Part shown: positions 1 to 7,926 of the stretch, piece after piece
How positions within the stretch are numbered: position 1 is the stretch's first letter
How the letters are laid out: every line of letters begins with the position of its first letter
Origin: Faecousia sp965146675
GTDB lineage: Bacteria; Bacillota; Clostridia; Oscillospirales; Oscillospiraceae
DNA: 64,000 bases
Assembly (NCBI GenBank): GCA_965146675.1
Contig: CBCTHM010000003.1
Coordinates: 1 to 64,000 of the forward strand
Reading direction: 5' to 3'
Notes under the pieces: generated by a model
Databases searched by the model: none
Told to the model about the DNA's origin: nothing
Seen by the model: the letters and a program-made list of their open reading frames with translations, nothing else
Position numbers and translations under genes: made by a program

Positions 1-411
1 TAGGCTCAGGCAGTTTGTCAATGAGATCGATCACCGCCTGAATGGGTTTCAGGAGTTCTGCCAAAGCGGCCTCGGCCTTGGTCAGTTTGCTGTAGTTGGT
101 GACCAGGGCTTGGGCATCCTTGCCCAGGGCGTCATAGGCCTTCCGGGCGGCCTCGATGGCTTCCTTGTTGGCCAGGGTGATAGGCTCAGGCAGTTTGTCA
201 ATGAGATCGATCACCGCCTGAATGGGTTTCAGGAGCTCAGCCAGAGCGGCTTCTGCGGCCACCAGGTCCTCATAATTGGAGACCTGTTTCTTTTCCTCCA
301 CTGTGAGGGCTTCATACGCAGCGCGGGCGGCCTCGATGGCTTCCCTGCTGGCCAGGGTGATAGGCTCAGGCAGCTTTGCAATGAGTTCAATGACTGCCTT
401 TACCGCCTCGT
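1..411 (-). repeat. 180-bp tandem repeat encoding 60-residue helical units
   Basis: Within the subtilase the DNA repeats with a 180-bp period: bases 1-55 are identical to 181-235, and a third, diverged copy begins at 361. Each unit encodes a helical segment of the type LPEPITLANKEAIEAARKAY followed by an alanine-rich helix. This resembles the FIVAR-like or albumin-binding helical repeats of Gram-positive surface proteins. The array continues past the left edge. Confidence 0.85.
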
Positions 412-3400
412 TGGGTCCTGCGGGCTCGGAACCGGACACCTTAATGTTATCAAATTGTCCCTTGGTACCGTCATTGCCTTGATATACAAAAGCAAACCGT
501 ACCTGCTCTTGTCCTTGCAGTTCCTCCGGCAGCGCGAAGGAGGTCTGCGTGTATTCCCGCGTTCCGAACTCCTCTTGCCCGCCAACCTCACGCAGATCCC
601 AGATTGGCGCCCAAGTAGAGCCATCATCGACACTGGCATAGACAAGCAGGTTGTAGTCTTTCGTCGTGACCACAAAGCGGTACGCGGCGTAGAACTCGAA
701 GGACATGGTCGCATTCCCACCGGAGAGATTCACAGCAGGGGAAATTAGCCATTCATCCTGGTTGCCTACGGAATCGCTACAGGAGGCGACGTAGCCACTC
801 CCATAATCCCGTTTTTCACGAACCCAGGTATTCAGGCCAAGCTCGTTGGATTTTAGGGTCCAGCCGGTGGGTGGGAAGTCTTCACTCTCAAAGTCCTCCA
901 CCAGCAGATCTATCACCTGCGGCAGCGCGGTAAACTGCGCTTCGATGGTGTGATTTTCGGAGACAGTCTCAAAGGTATAGATGGCGACTGCTCCTACACT
1001 TACATCGTCCACCAGGACATCTGCAATTCGGAAGCCCTCCGAGGGTTTCATGGTAAAGGTTTGGTCTTTGCCCTCCTGTACCTTGGTTTCGCCGGCGGGC
1101 TCAATGGTACCGCCTTCGCCAGCAGTGGCGGTGATAGTATACTCGTTCACCGGTGTGGTTCCGCCGGTTCCTTCCAGGTGGATATTGTCCAGGGATACGA
1201 CGCCGCCGTCTTCACTATTGGGCCGCTGATAGCGGAAAGCGAACTGAACGCCCTTGACGCAATACGTCTCAGGGATTTGAACCTCCGCCTTGATTAAGGT
1301 ATTAGTCAGCTTGCTGTCTACGTCCTCTGCTGCATTCCAAAGGACGTTCCAGGTGGAGCCGCCGTCTGTGGAGGCCTCCATGGTGAAAACAACTTCCTGA
1401 CTGTGGATTACGTAATAGGGGGCGCAAAATTCAAAGGTCATCACTCCGGAACCCCCGGACAGATCCACCACCGGGCTGATGAGCAGCTCATCGGATGCGG
1501 TAGACCCTTGCCAGTCATAAGTACAATACGCCACAAAGGTATTGTTCAGGTTACTGTTTTTCCTGCGCTCCCAAGTGGCGCTGCTGGTGGATTGCAAAGA
1601 CCAGCCGCCGCTGAGGAATTCCTCATCCTCGAAGTCCTTGTCCAGCAGGGAGGTTGGGTCCTCGGCCAGCTTGGCAAACCCGGCCTCCAGCACATGGGAA
1701 GCGGAGACGTCCGTAAAGGTATAGGTCTCGCTGGTGGGAACGCGCTTGCCGTCCACCTTTACATTGGAAAGCACATACCCTTTATCGGCCGTCATCGTAA
1801 AGGTCTTGGATTCCCCAGCGGCCACAGTGGCCGAGGTAGGATCTACGGAGCCACCTTCCCCGGCAATGGCTAATAGCTGATAGGCGCCGGTGCCAGCTGC
1901 GACGGTAAAGGCAGCCTCAATGGTATGCGGCGCGTTGATGCTCTCAAAGGTATAACTGCTGATGGGGCCCATATCTTTGCCATCGATCAACACGGAGGCA
2001 ATATCAAAGCCAGGGTCCGGGGTGATCGTGAAGGTGCGGCTGGTGCCCTTTTTCACAGTGATGGTCCCCTCTGGGGAGATGGCGCCATTGGCACCAGCAG
2101 TCGCTGTGAGCGTGGTGTACATGGCCGGGTCGTCAGCGTACAGCTCAGTATTGTCGATCCAGAGCATAGTTCCATCCTGTCCCTGATACACAAAGGCAAA
2201 ACGAATGGATTCTGCTTTTTGGAACTCAGCCGGCAAGTCGACCCGTGCCTGGCCTTTATACCAATCGGGATCTACCTTGATGTTATCTTTTAGATTCCAC
2301 AGATCCGTCCAGGTCGCACCGCCGTCCACACTGCACTTGACCAACAGGTTGTGCGCGCCGCGGCTGACATAATAGAGGTTCGTATAGTAGTCAAAGATCA
2401 TGTGGACCTCGGTGTCTTGACTAGAAATGTCCAGATCTTTTGTGATGAGCCATTCGTCCTGCTTATCCTTAGCAAGATCAATGTAGGCAACGTTTGTGGA
2501 CTCGTAAGAACGCCCCCAAGTGGTGGAAGAGGTGCTCTTCAGGCTCCAGCCCTCCGGCGGGAAGCCTGTCTGCTCGAAATCCTCTTTCCAAAGGGAGACG
2601 GTGGGGTAGACTGTGGCGTTATCGTCTATGTTGCCTTCCACCGTGACCGTATATTCCTTGCGGTTTCCGGCATAGTCGTTGATGACAAGGCCAATGCGGT
2701 CGCCCAGGCCCGTGACGTCAAATTCTTTTGTGATGGTCTTGCCAGGCTCCGTCTCAGCAAAGGGCTCGGACCGCCGGGCGGTGGTGAATTTGCTGTCGGC
2801 AAAGGTGACATTGGATACGTATTGATTGTCGTGCATGGTCAGGCTCAGATAGTACCGGCCGTCAGCCTCCCGCACGGCAATGTTGGTGATCTCCGGGTCT
2901 TCTGTGTCCACGGTGATGGGGAATTCCCAGACTGAGCACTCGTTGTTAATCGGGTGAGCGCTGTAGTCCAGGATTGCCTCTACCCGCACCGTTGCCTTGG
3001 TATTGTTGGGCAGGGCGGAGCCTCTGGCATCGGTACCGAACCAGGGGTCGATTTTGCTATAGTCGTCTACGCCAGAGGGTTTAATTGTGTAATAGGCGCT
3101 GTCATAAATGGATTTGACCTCATACTCCACGTCCTTGGTGTAGTATACGGTTTCATCCTCTCCTGTAATGGTATAAATCAGATGCTTGACATTCCGCAGC
3201 AATCCCACATACAACAGGTCCAGGGAATCCATGGTGTCGTCGTTGTTGGGGGAGATAGCGTTACGGTCCGCCAAATAGGTATTCATGTTGTGGTAGGGGT
3301 TATCGCCCAAATAGGTGTCAGTAGTTCCTTCCAAGGAACTAGAGGCCGCTGTATTGGTATAAGCCTGGGCCCAGTTGTCTTCTCCCGTAATATCCTGCCA

Positions 3401-5905
3401 GTAATAGCCCCGGTCCAGGACGGAGGCTTTGGTCCAGTCTCCATAGAAGGCCAGGTAGGGAAGGGAGAGCGCTACCTCAGCGCCATCGGTGGGGACAAGA
3501 CGAACCCATCCTTCTACATAGGAGCCATTTTCAAAATTTTCATCTATGTAAGCTTTGTCTTCTTCTGTAAGCGTCACGGTCACGGTCACCTGCACGGTAC
3601 CGCCGCCCGCTACGGTCACCACGTTGTTCTCCTTGTCTGTGGTGTATTCAGCAGAGAGGGGATACCCGGTTTCCGTGGTCTGCCACACCGGCTGGCCGTT
3701 GTAGGTAGTGGCGGTTTCACAGGCATCGGTCTGCACCGTGGGAATAATGTTATAGCTGAGTGTCTTGTCGCTGGTGTTATGGATGGCGAACTGCATCTTG
3801 TAAACGCCTGACTTGTTCACGTCGTCTCCCAACTCCAACTTGGGGCGGTCTTGGTTGGCAACGGTGAGATACGCCTTTGTGTTTACCGCATCGTTGATGT
3901 TGAGCAGTCCAGCGCCCTGCTTCCGTACAGGGGACGGGATGTTGTTGCCGTCCACTACTTGGGTGGCGGTACACATCAGCAGGGTGTTGACGCGGGCTAG
4001 CTGCTCCGTCTCAGACAGGTCAGGGAACTTCGTTTGCACATACTGCTTCAGAACGGCCATGGCGCCGGCTACATGTGGCGATGCCATGGAGGTGCCGTCC
4101 ATATACCCGTATTGATTGTCCTGGATGGTGGAGTAGATGTTGCTGCCCGGCGCTGTAATTTCCGGTTTGATGGCCAGGTCCGAGGTGGTGCCCCAGGAGG
4201 AGAAGTCGGACATTTGACCGCCAATAGGGTTGTCCACGTTGCCGGGCAATCCCGCCACTGTCAGGGTTTTGCTCTCCTGCTCCAACAGGAACTGGCCATC
4301 TTTTTGTGTAATCATGGCGCAGGGAATATCATAGGTCGTGACGGTCATGTAGATAAAGCCCGGAGCGTTGTCGTAGACCAGAAGCCCGATCGCGCCAGCA
4401 TTGTGCGCGTTGGTCTCTTTCTGCTGGTAGTTGATTTCTCCCCGGTTCACCAGGGCGATTTTTCCAGCCACGTCGACCTTGGCGAAATCCTCAGCCGTAC
4501 CGTGTCCGGCTGGTACATATTCCAGACTTTTGCCTGCCAGGCTGCGAAACAGCGGCGCATCGACCGGTGCGTATTCCTCACCCAGCTCTACCGCGTCGTT
4601 GTAGGCGATGTTCTTGCCGCCCACGGTCAGATAAGGGCTTTCCACCTTGCCGACCTTCTCCGCGCTGGCCACGGAGAGGGAAGCAGCGTAAGTAGAGGGC
4701 GAGCTCACGTTACCGTAGTCCGGGTTCCGGGTCAGCGCGTGGCTCTTGCCGAAAATAGAGCTGAAAGCCGCGCTATAATCGTTGCCTGCCGCCACGGCAA
4801 GGTCAATTCCGTGCTGCTGAACCCGATCAAAAACCGCCATCATTTCCAGGGTTTCCGCGTCTTCCGTGTCGTATTTTGTAGATCCACAGGGAGAACCCAG
4901 GGAAAGGTTAATCACGTTTGCGCCCAGGAGCACGGCATCCTCCAGAGCGGCCAAAATGTTGTCATAGGAAGCCCCGCCGCCAGCGGTGGGGAAAACCTTC
5001 ATGGCGAGAATTTGGGCCTCGGGAGCTATTCCCTCCACATTATTGGCCAGCCCGTCGTTGGCCGCGGCGATACCGGCCACGTGGGTGCCGTGATCGCTGC
5101 CGCCCCGGGGATCGGCACTGTTGGTCTTGTCCGCATAATCGAAGCCGAAGGGGATTTTCTGATTGGTATAAACCTGCGTGGGGGTCAGAGTCGGCATGAT
5201 GGCCTCAGCGTTAAAATCATACTGCTCCATGCAGGCTGCAACTGCGCTGGCATTCAACTTTGCGTTGTTCGGCGCATCCCGGAACGCTTCGTGATCCAGG
5301 TCAACGCCGCTGTCCACAATTGCAATAATGGTTCCCTCACCTTTGTAGCCGGTTTGGTTGGCGGCGCCGCCGCCAATCATGGGGCCGCTGTCGCTCATCA
5401 TGGGCTCCAGCTCAAACTCCGGTGCCACGAACGCTGCCGCCACACCGTCCAGCTCCCGAATTTCCTTGAGCTGTCCATAGGTGACGGAGGCTGAGAAGCC
5501 ATTCATCAGCAGGGTGTAATGGTATTCCACGTTCAGTGCTTGTCCATTTAAAACCTGCTTGCTGATGGCCTTTTCCATGGCGGCCTGCTGCGTGAAAAGA
5601 CGCTTTTGTACGCTTTGTGCCTGGGCGGTGAGCTTTCCGCTGCTAGCTGCGTACTCCATAGCCGGTGCGCCCTTCAGACGGATGATGGCGGTAACCGCTT
5701 CATCATCTGCATAGGCGTCGTCCGCGTCAAACACAGGGACCTCATTTTGCTTAAACAGATTTTGTACCAAGGCTGACTCATAACCGTCCGCTTCAGTTAT
5801 GGTCGCCTGGGGCATGGAGGCTTTGACCTCGCTGGCCGCAACTGACAGCGGCATGGCTGACAGAAGCATGACCAGGGCCAAAAGGCTGGCAATGACTCGT
5901 TTCAC
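1..5905 (-). CDS. Giant secreted S8 subtilase, C-terminus beyond window edge
   Basis: Extracellular subtilisin-family serine protease, at least 1,968 residues and still open at the left edge. The GTG start at 5905 follows AAGGAAGGAAC at good spacing and gives a signal peptide (MKRVIASLLALVMLLSAM..., cleavage near residue 24). A prodomain precedes the catalytic residues Asp198 (IVDSGVD), His272 (DHGTHVAG) and Ser606 (DGTSMASPHVAG); a PA-like insert (about 470-560) lies between His and Ser. Three MAM-like or choice-of-anchor-J modules (starts DFEQTGFPPEGW, DFEDEEFLSGGW, DFESEDFPPTGW, roughly residues 1105-1825) alternate with InlB-B-like modules. From about residue 1830 there are helical repeats of about 60 residues. 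The family includes C5a-peptidase and lactocepin-type surface proteases. Any cell-wall anchor would lie outside the window. A paralogue is at 23.6-28.2 kb. Confidence 0.93.
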   Translation of the reverse strand, partial: MKRVIASLLALVMLLSAMPLSVAASEVKASMPQATITEADGYESALVQNLFKQNEVPVFDADDAYADDEAVTAIIRLKGAPAMEYAASSGKLTAQAQSVQKRLFTQQAAMEKAISKQVLNGQALNVEYHYTLLMNGFSASVTYGQLKEIRELDGVAAAFVAPEFELEPMMSDSGPMIGGGAANQTGYKGEGTIIAIVDSGVDLDHEAFRDAPNNAKLNASAVAACMEQYDFNAEAIMPTLTPTQVYTNQKIPFGFDYADKTNSADPRGGSDHGTHVAGIAAANDGLANNVEGIAPEAQILAMKVFPTAGGGASYDNILAALEDAVLLGANVINLSLGSPCGSTKYDTEDAETLEMMAVFDRVQQHGIDLAVAAGNDYSAAFSSIFGKSHALTRNPDYGNVSSPSTYAASLSVASAEKVGKVESPYLTVGGKNIAYNDAVELGEEYAPVDAPLFRSLAGKSLEYVPAGHGTAEDFAKVDVAGKIALVNRGEINYQQKETNAHNAGAIGLLVYDNAPGFIYMTVTTYDIPCAMITQKDGQFLLEQESKTLTVAGLPGNVDNPIGGQMSDFSSWGTTSDLAIKPEITAPGSNIYSTIQDNQYGYMDGTSMASPHVAGAMAVLKQYVQTKFPDLSETEQLARVNTLLMCTATQVVDGNNIPSPVRKQGAGLLNINDAVNTKAYLTVANQDRPKLELGDDVNKSGVYKMQFAIHNTSDKTLSYNIIPTVQTDACETATTYNGQPVWQTTETGYPLSAEYTTDKENNVVTVAGGGTVQVTVTVTLTEEDKAYIDENFENGSYVEGWVRLVPTDGAEVALSLPYLAFYGDWTKASVLDRGYYWQDITGEDNWAQAYTNTAASSSLEGTTDTYLGDNPYHNMNTYLADRNAISPNNDDTMDSLDLLYVGLLRNVKHLIYTITGEDETVYYTKDVEYEVKSIYDSAYYTIKPSGVDDYSKIDPWFGTDARGSALPNNTKATVRVEAILDYSAHPINNECSVWEFPITVDTEDPEITNIAVREADGRYYLSLTMHDNQYVSNVTFADSKFTTARRSEPFAETEPGKTITKEFDVTGLGDRIGLVINDYAGNRKEYTVTVEGNIDDNATVYPTVSLWKEDFEQTGFPPEGWSLKSTSSTTWGRSYESTNVAYIDLAKDKQDEWLITKDLDISSQDTEVHMIFDYYTNLYYVSRGAHNLLVKCSVDGGATWTDLWNLKDNIKVDPDWYKGQARVDLPAEFQKAESIRFAFVYQGQDGTMLWIDNTELYADDPAMYTTLTATAGANGAISPEGTITVKKGTSRTFTITPDPGFDIASVLIDGKDMGPISSYTFESINAPHTIEAAFTVAAGTGAYQLLAIAGEGGSVDPTSATVAAGESKTFTMTADKGYVLSNVKVDGKRVPTSETYTFTDVSASHVLEAGFAKLAEDPTSLLDKDFEDEEFLSGGWSLQSTSSATWERRKNSNLNNTFVAYCTYDWQGSTASDELLISPVVDLSGGSGVMTFEFCAPYYVIHSQEVVFTMEASTDGGSTWNVLWNAAEDVDSKLTNTLIKAEVQIPETYCVKGVQFAFRYQRPNSEDGGVVSLDNIHLEGTGGTTPVNEYTITATAGEGGTIEPAGETKVQEGKDQTFTMKPSEGFRIADVLVDDVSVGAVAIYTFETVSENHTIEAQFTALPQVIDLLVEDFESEDFPPTGWTLKSNELGLNTWVREKRDYGSGYVASCSDSVGNQDEWLISPAVNLSGGNATMSFEFYAAYRFVVTTKDYNLLVYASVDDGSTWAPIWDLREVGGQEEFGTREYTQTSFALPEELQGQEQVRFAFVYQGNDGTKGQFDNIKVSGSEPAGPNEAVKAVIELIAKLPEPITLASREAIEAARAAYEALTVEEKKQVSNYEDLVAAEAALAELLKPIQAVIDLIDKLPEPITLANKEAIEAARKAYDALGKDAQALVTNYSKLTKAEAALAELLKPIQAVIDLIDKLPEP

Positions 5906-5978
5906 TCGTGTTCCTTCCTTCCATTCTGTTTTGCAATTCAACAACTCTGCCGTCGAACTGTCGAATTGTATGCCTATT

Positions 5979-6007
5979 ATATTAGTATGAAATTGCCAAA
6001 AAGTCAA
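5979..6007 (-). promoter_or_regulatory. Sigma-A type promoter of the giant subtilase gene
   Basis: On the minus strand TTGACT (6007-6002) is followed after 17 bp by TAATAT (5984-5979), continuing into TAATATAAT. The start codon is about 75 bases further on. The arrangement is the same as upstream of the second subtilase at 23369-23400. Confidence 0.6.
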
Positions 6008-6044
6008 TTGCAAATTGTCAAAAAATTGGGAAATTTCGGCAAAG

Positions 6045-6073
6045 GTTACCAGCTGTTAGAAACAGCCGGTAAC
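6045..6073. repeat. 13-bp inverted repeat in the divergent intergenic region
   Basis: GTTACC-a-GCTGTT, three bases, then AACAGC-c-GGTAAC: a hairpin with a single A-C mismatch, between the two divergent genes (subtilase leftwards, spoIIAA rightwards). There is no U-tract on either side, so it is not an obvious terminator. It could be an operator. The remaining bases 6074-6229 are the spoIIA leader; I found no convincing sigma-H promoter there. Confidence 0.5.
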
Positions 6074-6229
6074 GCGGCGGCCCGGTCTGTATGAATGCGC
6101 CATAGCGGCACAGTTTTTTTCTTTTTTACACTCCTTCGACTGTATCTGCGTCCTGGAAAAATTATACTGAAACCAGTTGAAACTTCGCGGGGAATTCAAC
6201 CCCGTTTGAGAAACGAGGGGAATCTGTCT

Positions 6230-6547
6230 ATGCATTTTACCAGCTTTTTACAGGACCGACAGCTGACTGTGGCCCTGACGGGGGAAATTGATCACCATTG
6301 CGCGAAAGAGTATATTCAGCAAATCACTGCGAAAATAGACGCCTATATGCCTGCGGTCTGCGTCCTGGATTTTCAAGAGGTTACGTTTATGGACTCCTCC
6401 GGGATTGCCGTAGTCATCAATGCCCTGCGCCATATGGCGCAAATCGGAGGCCGTCTGCGGCTGCAATCTATTGCGGAGCAGCCGATGAAAGTGCTGAGAG
6501 CGGCGGGAATTGAAAAAATCGTAGAAATCAGGGAGGCAGTCCGATGA
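6230..6547 (+). CDS. spoIIAA: Anti-sigma F factor antagonist SpoIIAA
   Basis: 105-residue STAS-domain protein. In its unphosphorylated form it binds SpoIIAB and frees sigma F in the forespore; SpoIIAB phosphorylates and inactivates it. The motif FMDSSGIAV (residues 53-61) carries the serine equivalent to the phosphorylated Ser58 of Bacillus subtilis. The ATG at 6230 is preferred over upstream starts because AACGAGGGGAAT lies just before it and the length then matches the family. The stop overlaps the spoIIAB start (ATGA), as in the canonical three-gene operon. Confidence 0.95.
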   Translation: MHFTSFLQDRQLTVALTGEIDHHCAKEYIQQITAKIDAYMPAVCVLDFQEVTFMDSSGIAVVINALRHMAQIGGRLRLQSIAEQPMKVLRAAGIEKIVEIREAVR

Positions 6548-6981
6548 AATTTGACAATTACATGATCTTGGAGTTTCCAAGCAAATCTTCCAACGAAGCC
6601 TTTGCCCGGTCTGCGGTGGCTTGCTTTGCCGCGCAGCTGGACCCGACGCTGGAGGAGCTAGGCGATATCAAAACGGCAGTCTCCGAGGCGGTGACCAACT
6701 GCATTGTTCACGCTTATCCGGACACATTAGGTACGATTATGGTCCGCGCGCGCATCCTCAAGGATCAGATTCTAGATATTGTGGTGAAGGACAAGGGAGT
6801 CGGAATCGCAGATGTGGAAAAGGCCCGTCGGCCCATGTTTACTACCGGCGGCACGGACAGGTCCGGCATGGGTTTTACCATTATGGAGAGCTTTATGACC
6901 TCTCTTGAAATCCAATCCCAGCCGGGCAAGGGCACCACCGTACATATGCGGCGGCGCTTGCAGCGCAGAGGAAGCCAATGA
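6544..6981 (+). CDS. spoIIAB: Anti-sigma F factor / SpoIIAA kinase SpoIIAB
   Basis: 145-residue GHKL-type serine kinase that holds sigma F inactive and phosphorylates SpoIIAA. The ATP-binding boxes are visible in order: N-box EAVTNCIVHAY, G1 DKGVGIADV and G2 SGMGFTIM. Length is normal for the family. It overlaps spoIIAA upstream and sigF downstream by 4 bases each, so the three proteins should be translationally coupled, in keeping with the stoichiometric switch they form. Confidence 0.96.
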   Translation: MKFDNYMILEFPSKSSNEAFARSAVACFAAQLDPTLEELGDIKTAVSEAVTNCIVHAYPDTLGTIMVRARILKDQILDIVVKDKGVGIADVEKARRPMFTTGGTDRSGMGFTIMESFMTSLEIQSQPGKGTTVHMRRRLQRRGSQ

Positions 6982-7682
6982 GCGCCAATCTGGAAGACCT
7001 CATCGCCCGCAGCAAGGCTGGAGACCGTCAGGCAGGGGAGCAGCTCATTGTGGAGAACTCCGGCCTGATTTGGTCCATCGCCCGCCGTTTTTTTGGACGA
7101 GGCGTGGATCCGGAGGATCTCTATCAACTGGGGTGTCTAGGGTTTTTAAAGGCAGTCGAGGGATACGATATTACCTTTGGTACCCAGTTCTCTACCTATG
7201 CCGTGCCAAAAATTGCAGGGGAAATCCGCCGGTTTTTACGAGATGACGGCGCCGTCAAGGTAAGTCGCAGCCTCAAGGAACAGGCTGCCACCATCAAAAT
7301 TACAAGGAGCCGACTAACTGCGGAATTAGGGCGGGACCCCACCGTCCGGGAGCTGTCTGAGGTCATGGGGTTGTCTGCAGAAGAAATTGCCGTTGCAGAG
7401 ACCGCTACAGCGGCAACGGAGTCCATTCAGCGAGAGACGGGCGAAGATGGCTTTACATTGGAAAACGTTTTGACCGATTCCAGCACGGAGGACCAATTGG
7501 TAGAGCGGATCGCACTGAAGCAGGCCATCGACAAGCTGGCCGAGCGCGAGGCGTTGGTGATCAATCTTCGCTATTTCCACGGCTTGACCCAGGAGCGAGT
7601 AGCCAAGGTTTTGAAGGTCTCTCAGGTCCAGGTATCCCGGATCGAAAAAAAAGCGCTCTCTCATCTGCGGGAGATGATTTAA
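6978..7682 (+). CDS. sigF: RNA polymerase sigma factor SigF (early forespore)
   Basis: 234-residue sigma-70 family protein of the SigF/SigG/SigB group. Region 2 contains YQLGCLGFLKAVEGYD and the following FSTYAVPKIAGEIRRFLRDD segment; region 4 ends with the helix-turn-helix GLTQERVAKVLKVSQVQVS. It directs the first forespore-specific transcription after asymmetric division. It is the last gene of the spoIIA operon and is followed by a GC-rich hairpin. Confidence 0.96.
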   Translation: MSANLEDLIARSKAGDRQAGEQLIVENSGLIWSIARRFFGRGVDPEDLYQLGCLGFLKAVEGYDITFGTQFSTYAVPKIAGEIRRFLRDDGAVKVSRSLKEQAATIKITRSRLTAELGRDPTVRELSEVMGLSAEEIAVAETATAATESIQRETGEDGFTLENVLTDSSTEDQLVERIALKQAIDKLAEREALVINLRYFHGLTQERVAKVLKVSQVQVSRIEKKALSHLREMI

Positions 7683-7683
7683 A

Positions 7684-7710
7684 AGGCCGCTGCCGGCAGG
7701 GCGGCGGCCT
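7684..7710 (+). terminator. Hairpin downstream of sigF
   Basis: AGGCCGC-t-GCC pairs with GGC-g-GCGGCCT across a short loop, starting two bases after the sigF stop. The following sequence is only weakly T-rich, so termination efficiency is uncertain. Bases 7711-7926 hold no gene I can support. Confidence 0.5.
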
Positions 7711-7895
7711 TCAAGCATTTAAAGGTATACTTGCGCCTCCTTTTCCCCATGTAATTGTTTTGTTGGAACGGCAATCGTTCAAAGCTTTCGGTTGGTCGGG
7801 TGCGGCCGCCCCCAGAAGACGACCCGCAGAGCGCATTGCCGCCGGATTTGTCGCTTTTGCCACTTTACGCCTGCGGAAAAATGTAATAAAATAAA

Positions 7896-7920
7896 ACCTA
7901 TCTAAACTATAAAGATAGGT
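7896..7920 (+). promoter_or_regulatory. Leader hairpin overlapping the pcrA ribosome-binding site
   Basis: ACCTATCT (7896-7903) and AGATAGGT (7913-7920) form a perfect 8-bp stem with a 9-base loop. The descending arm contains the AGGT of the AGGTGG Shine-Dalgarno site that precedes the ATG at 7927, so the fold would partly mask ribosome binding. Confidence 0.5.
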
Positions 7921-7926
7921 GGAACT

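Noticed and set aside
110..5494. Several long open frames on the plus strand
   Set aside because: They are shadows of the minus-strand subtilase. Their predicted proteins have no ribosome sites or recognisable domains, while the minus frame gives a complete catalytic triad.
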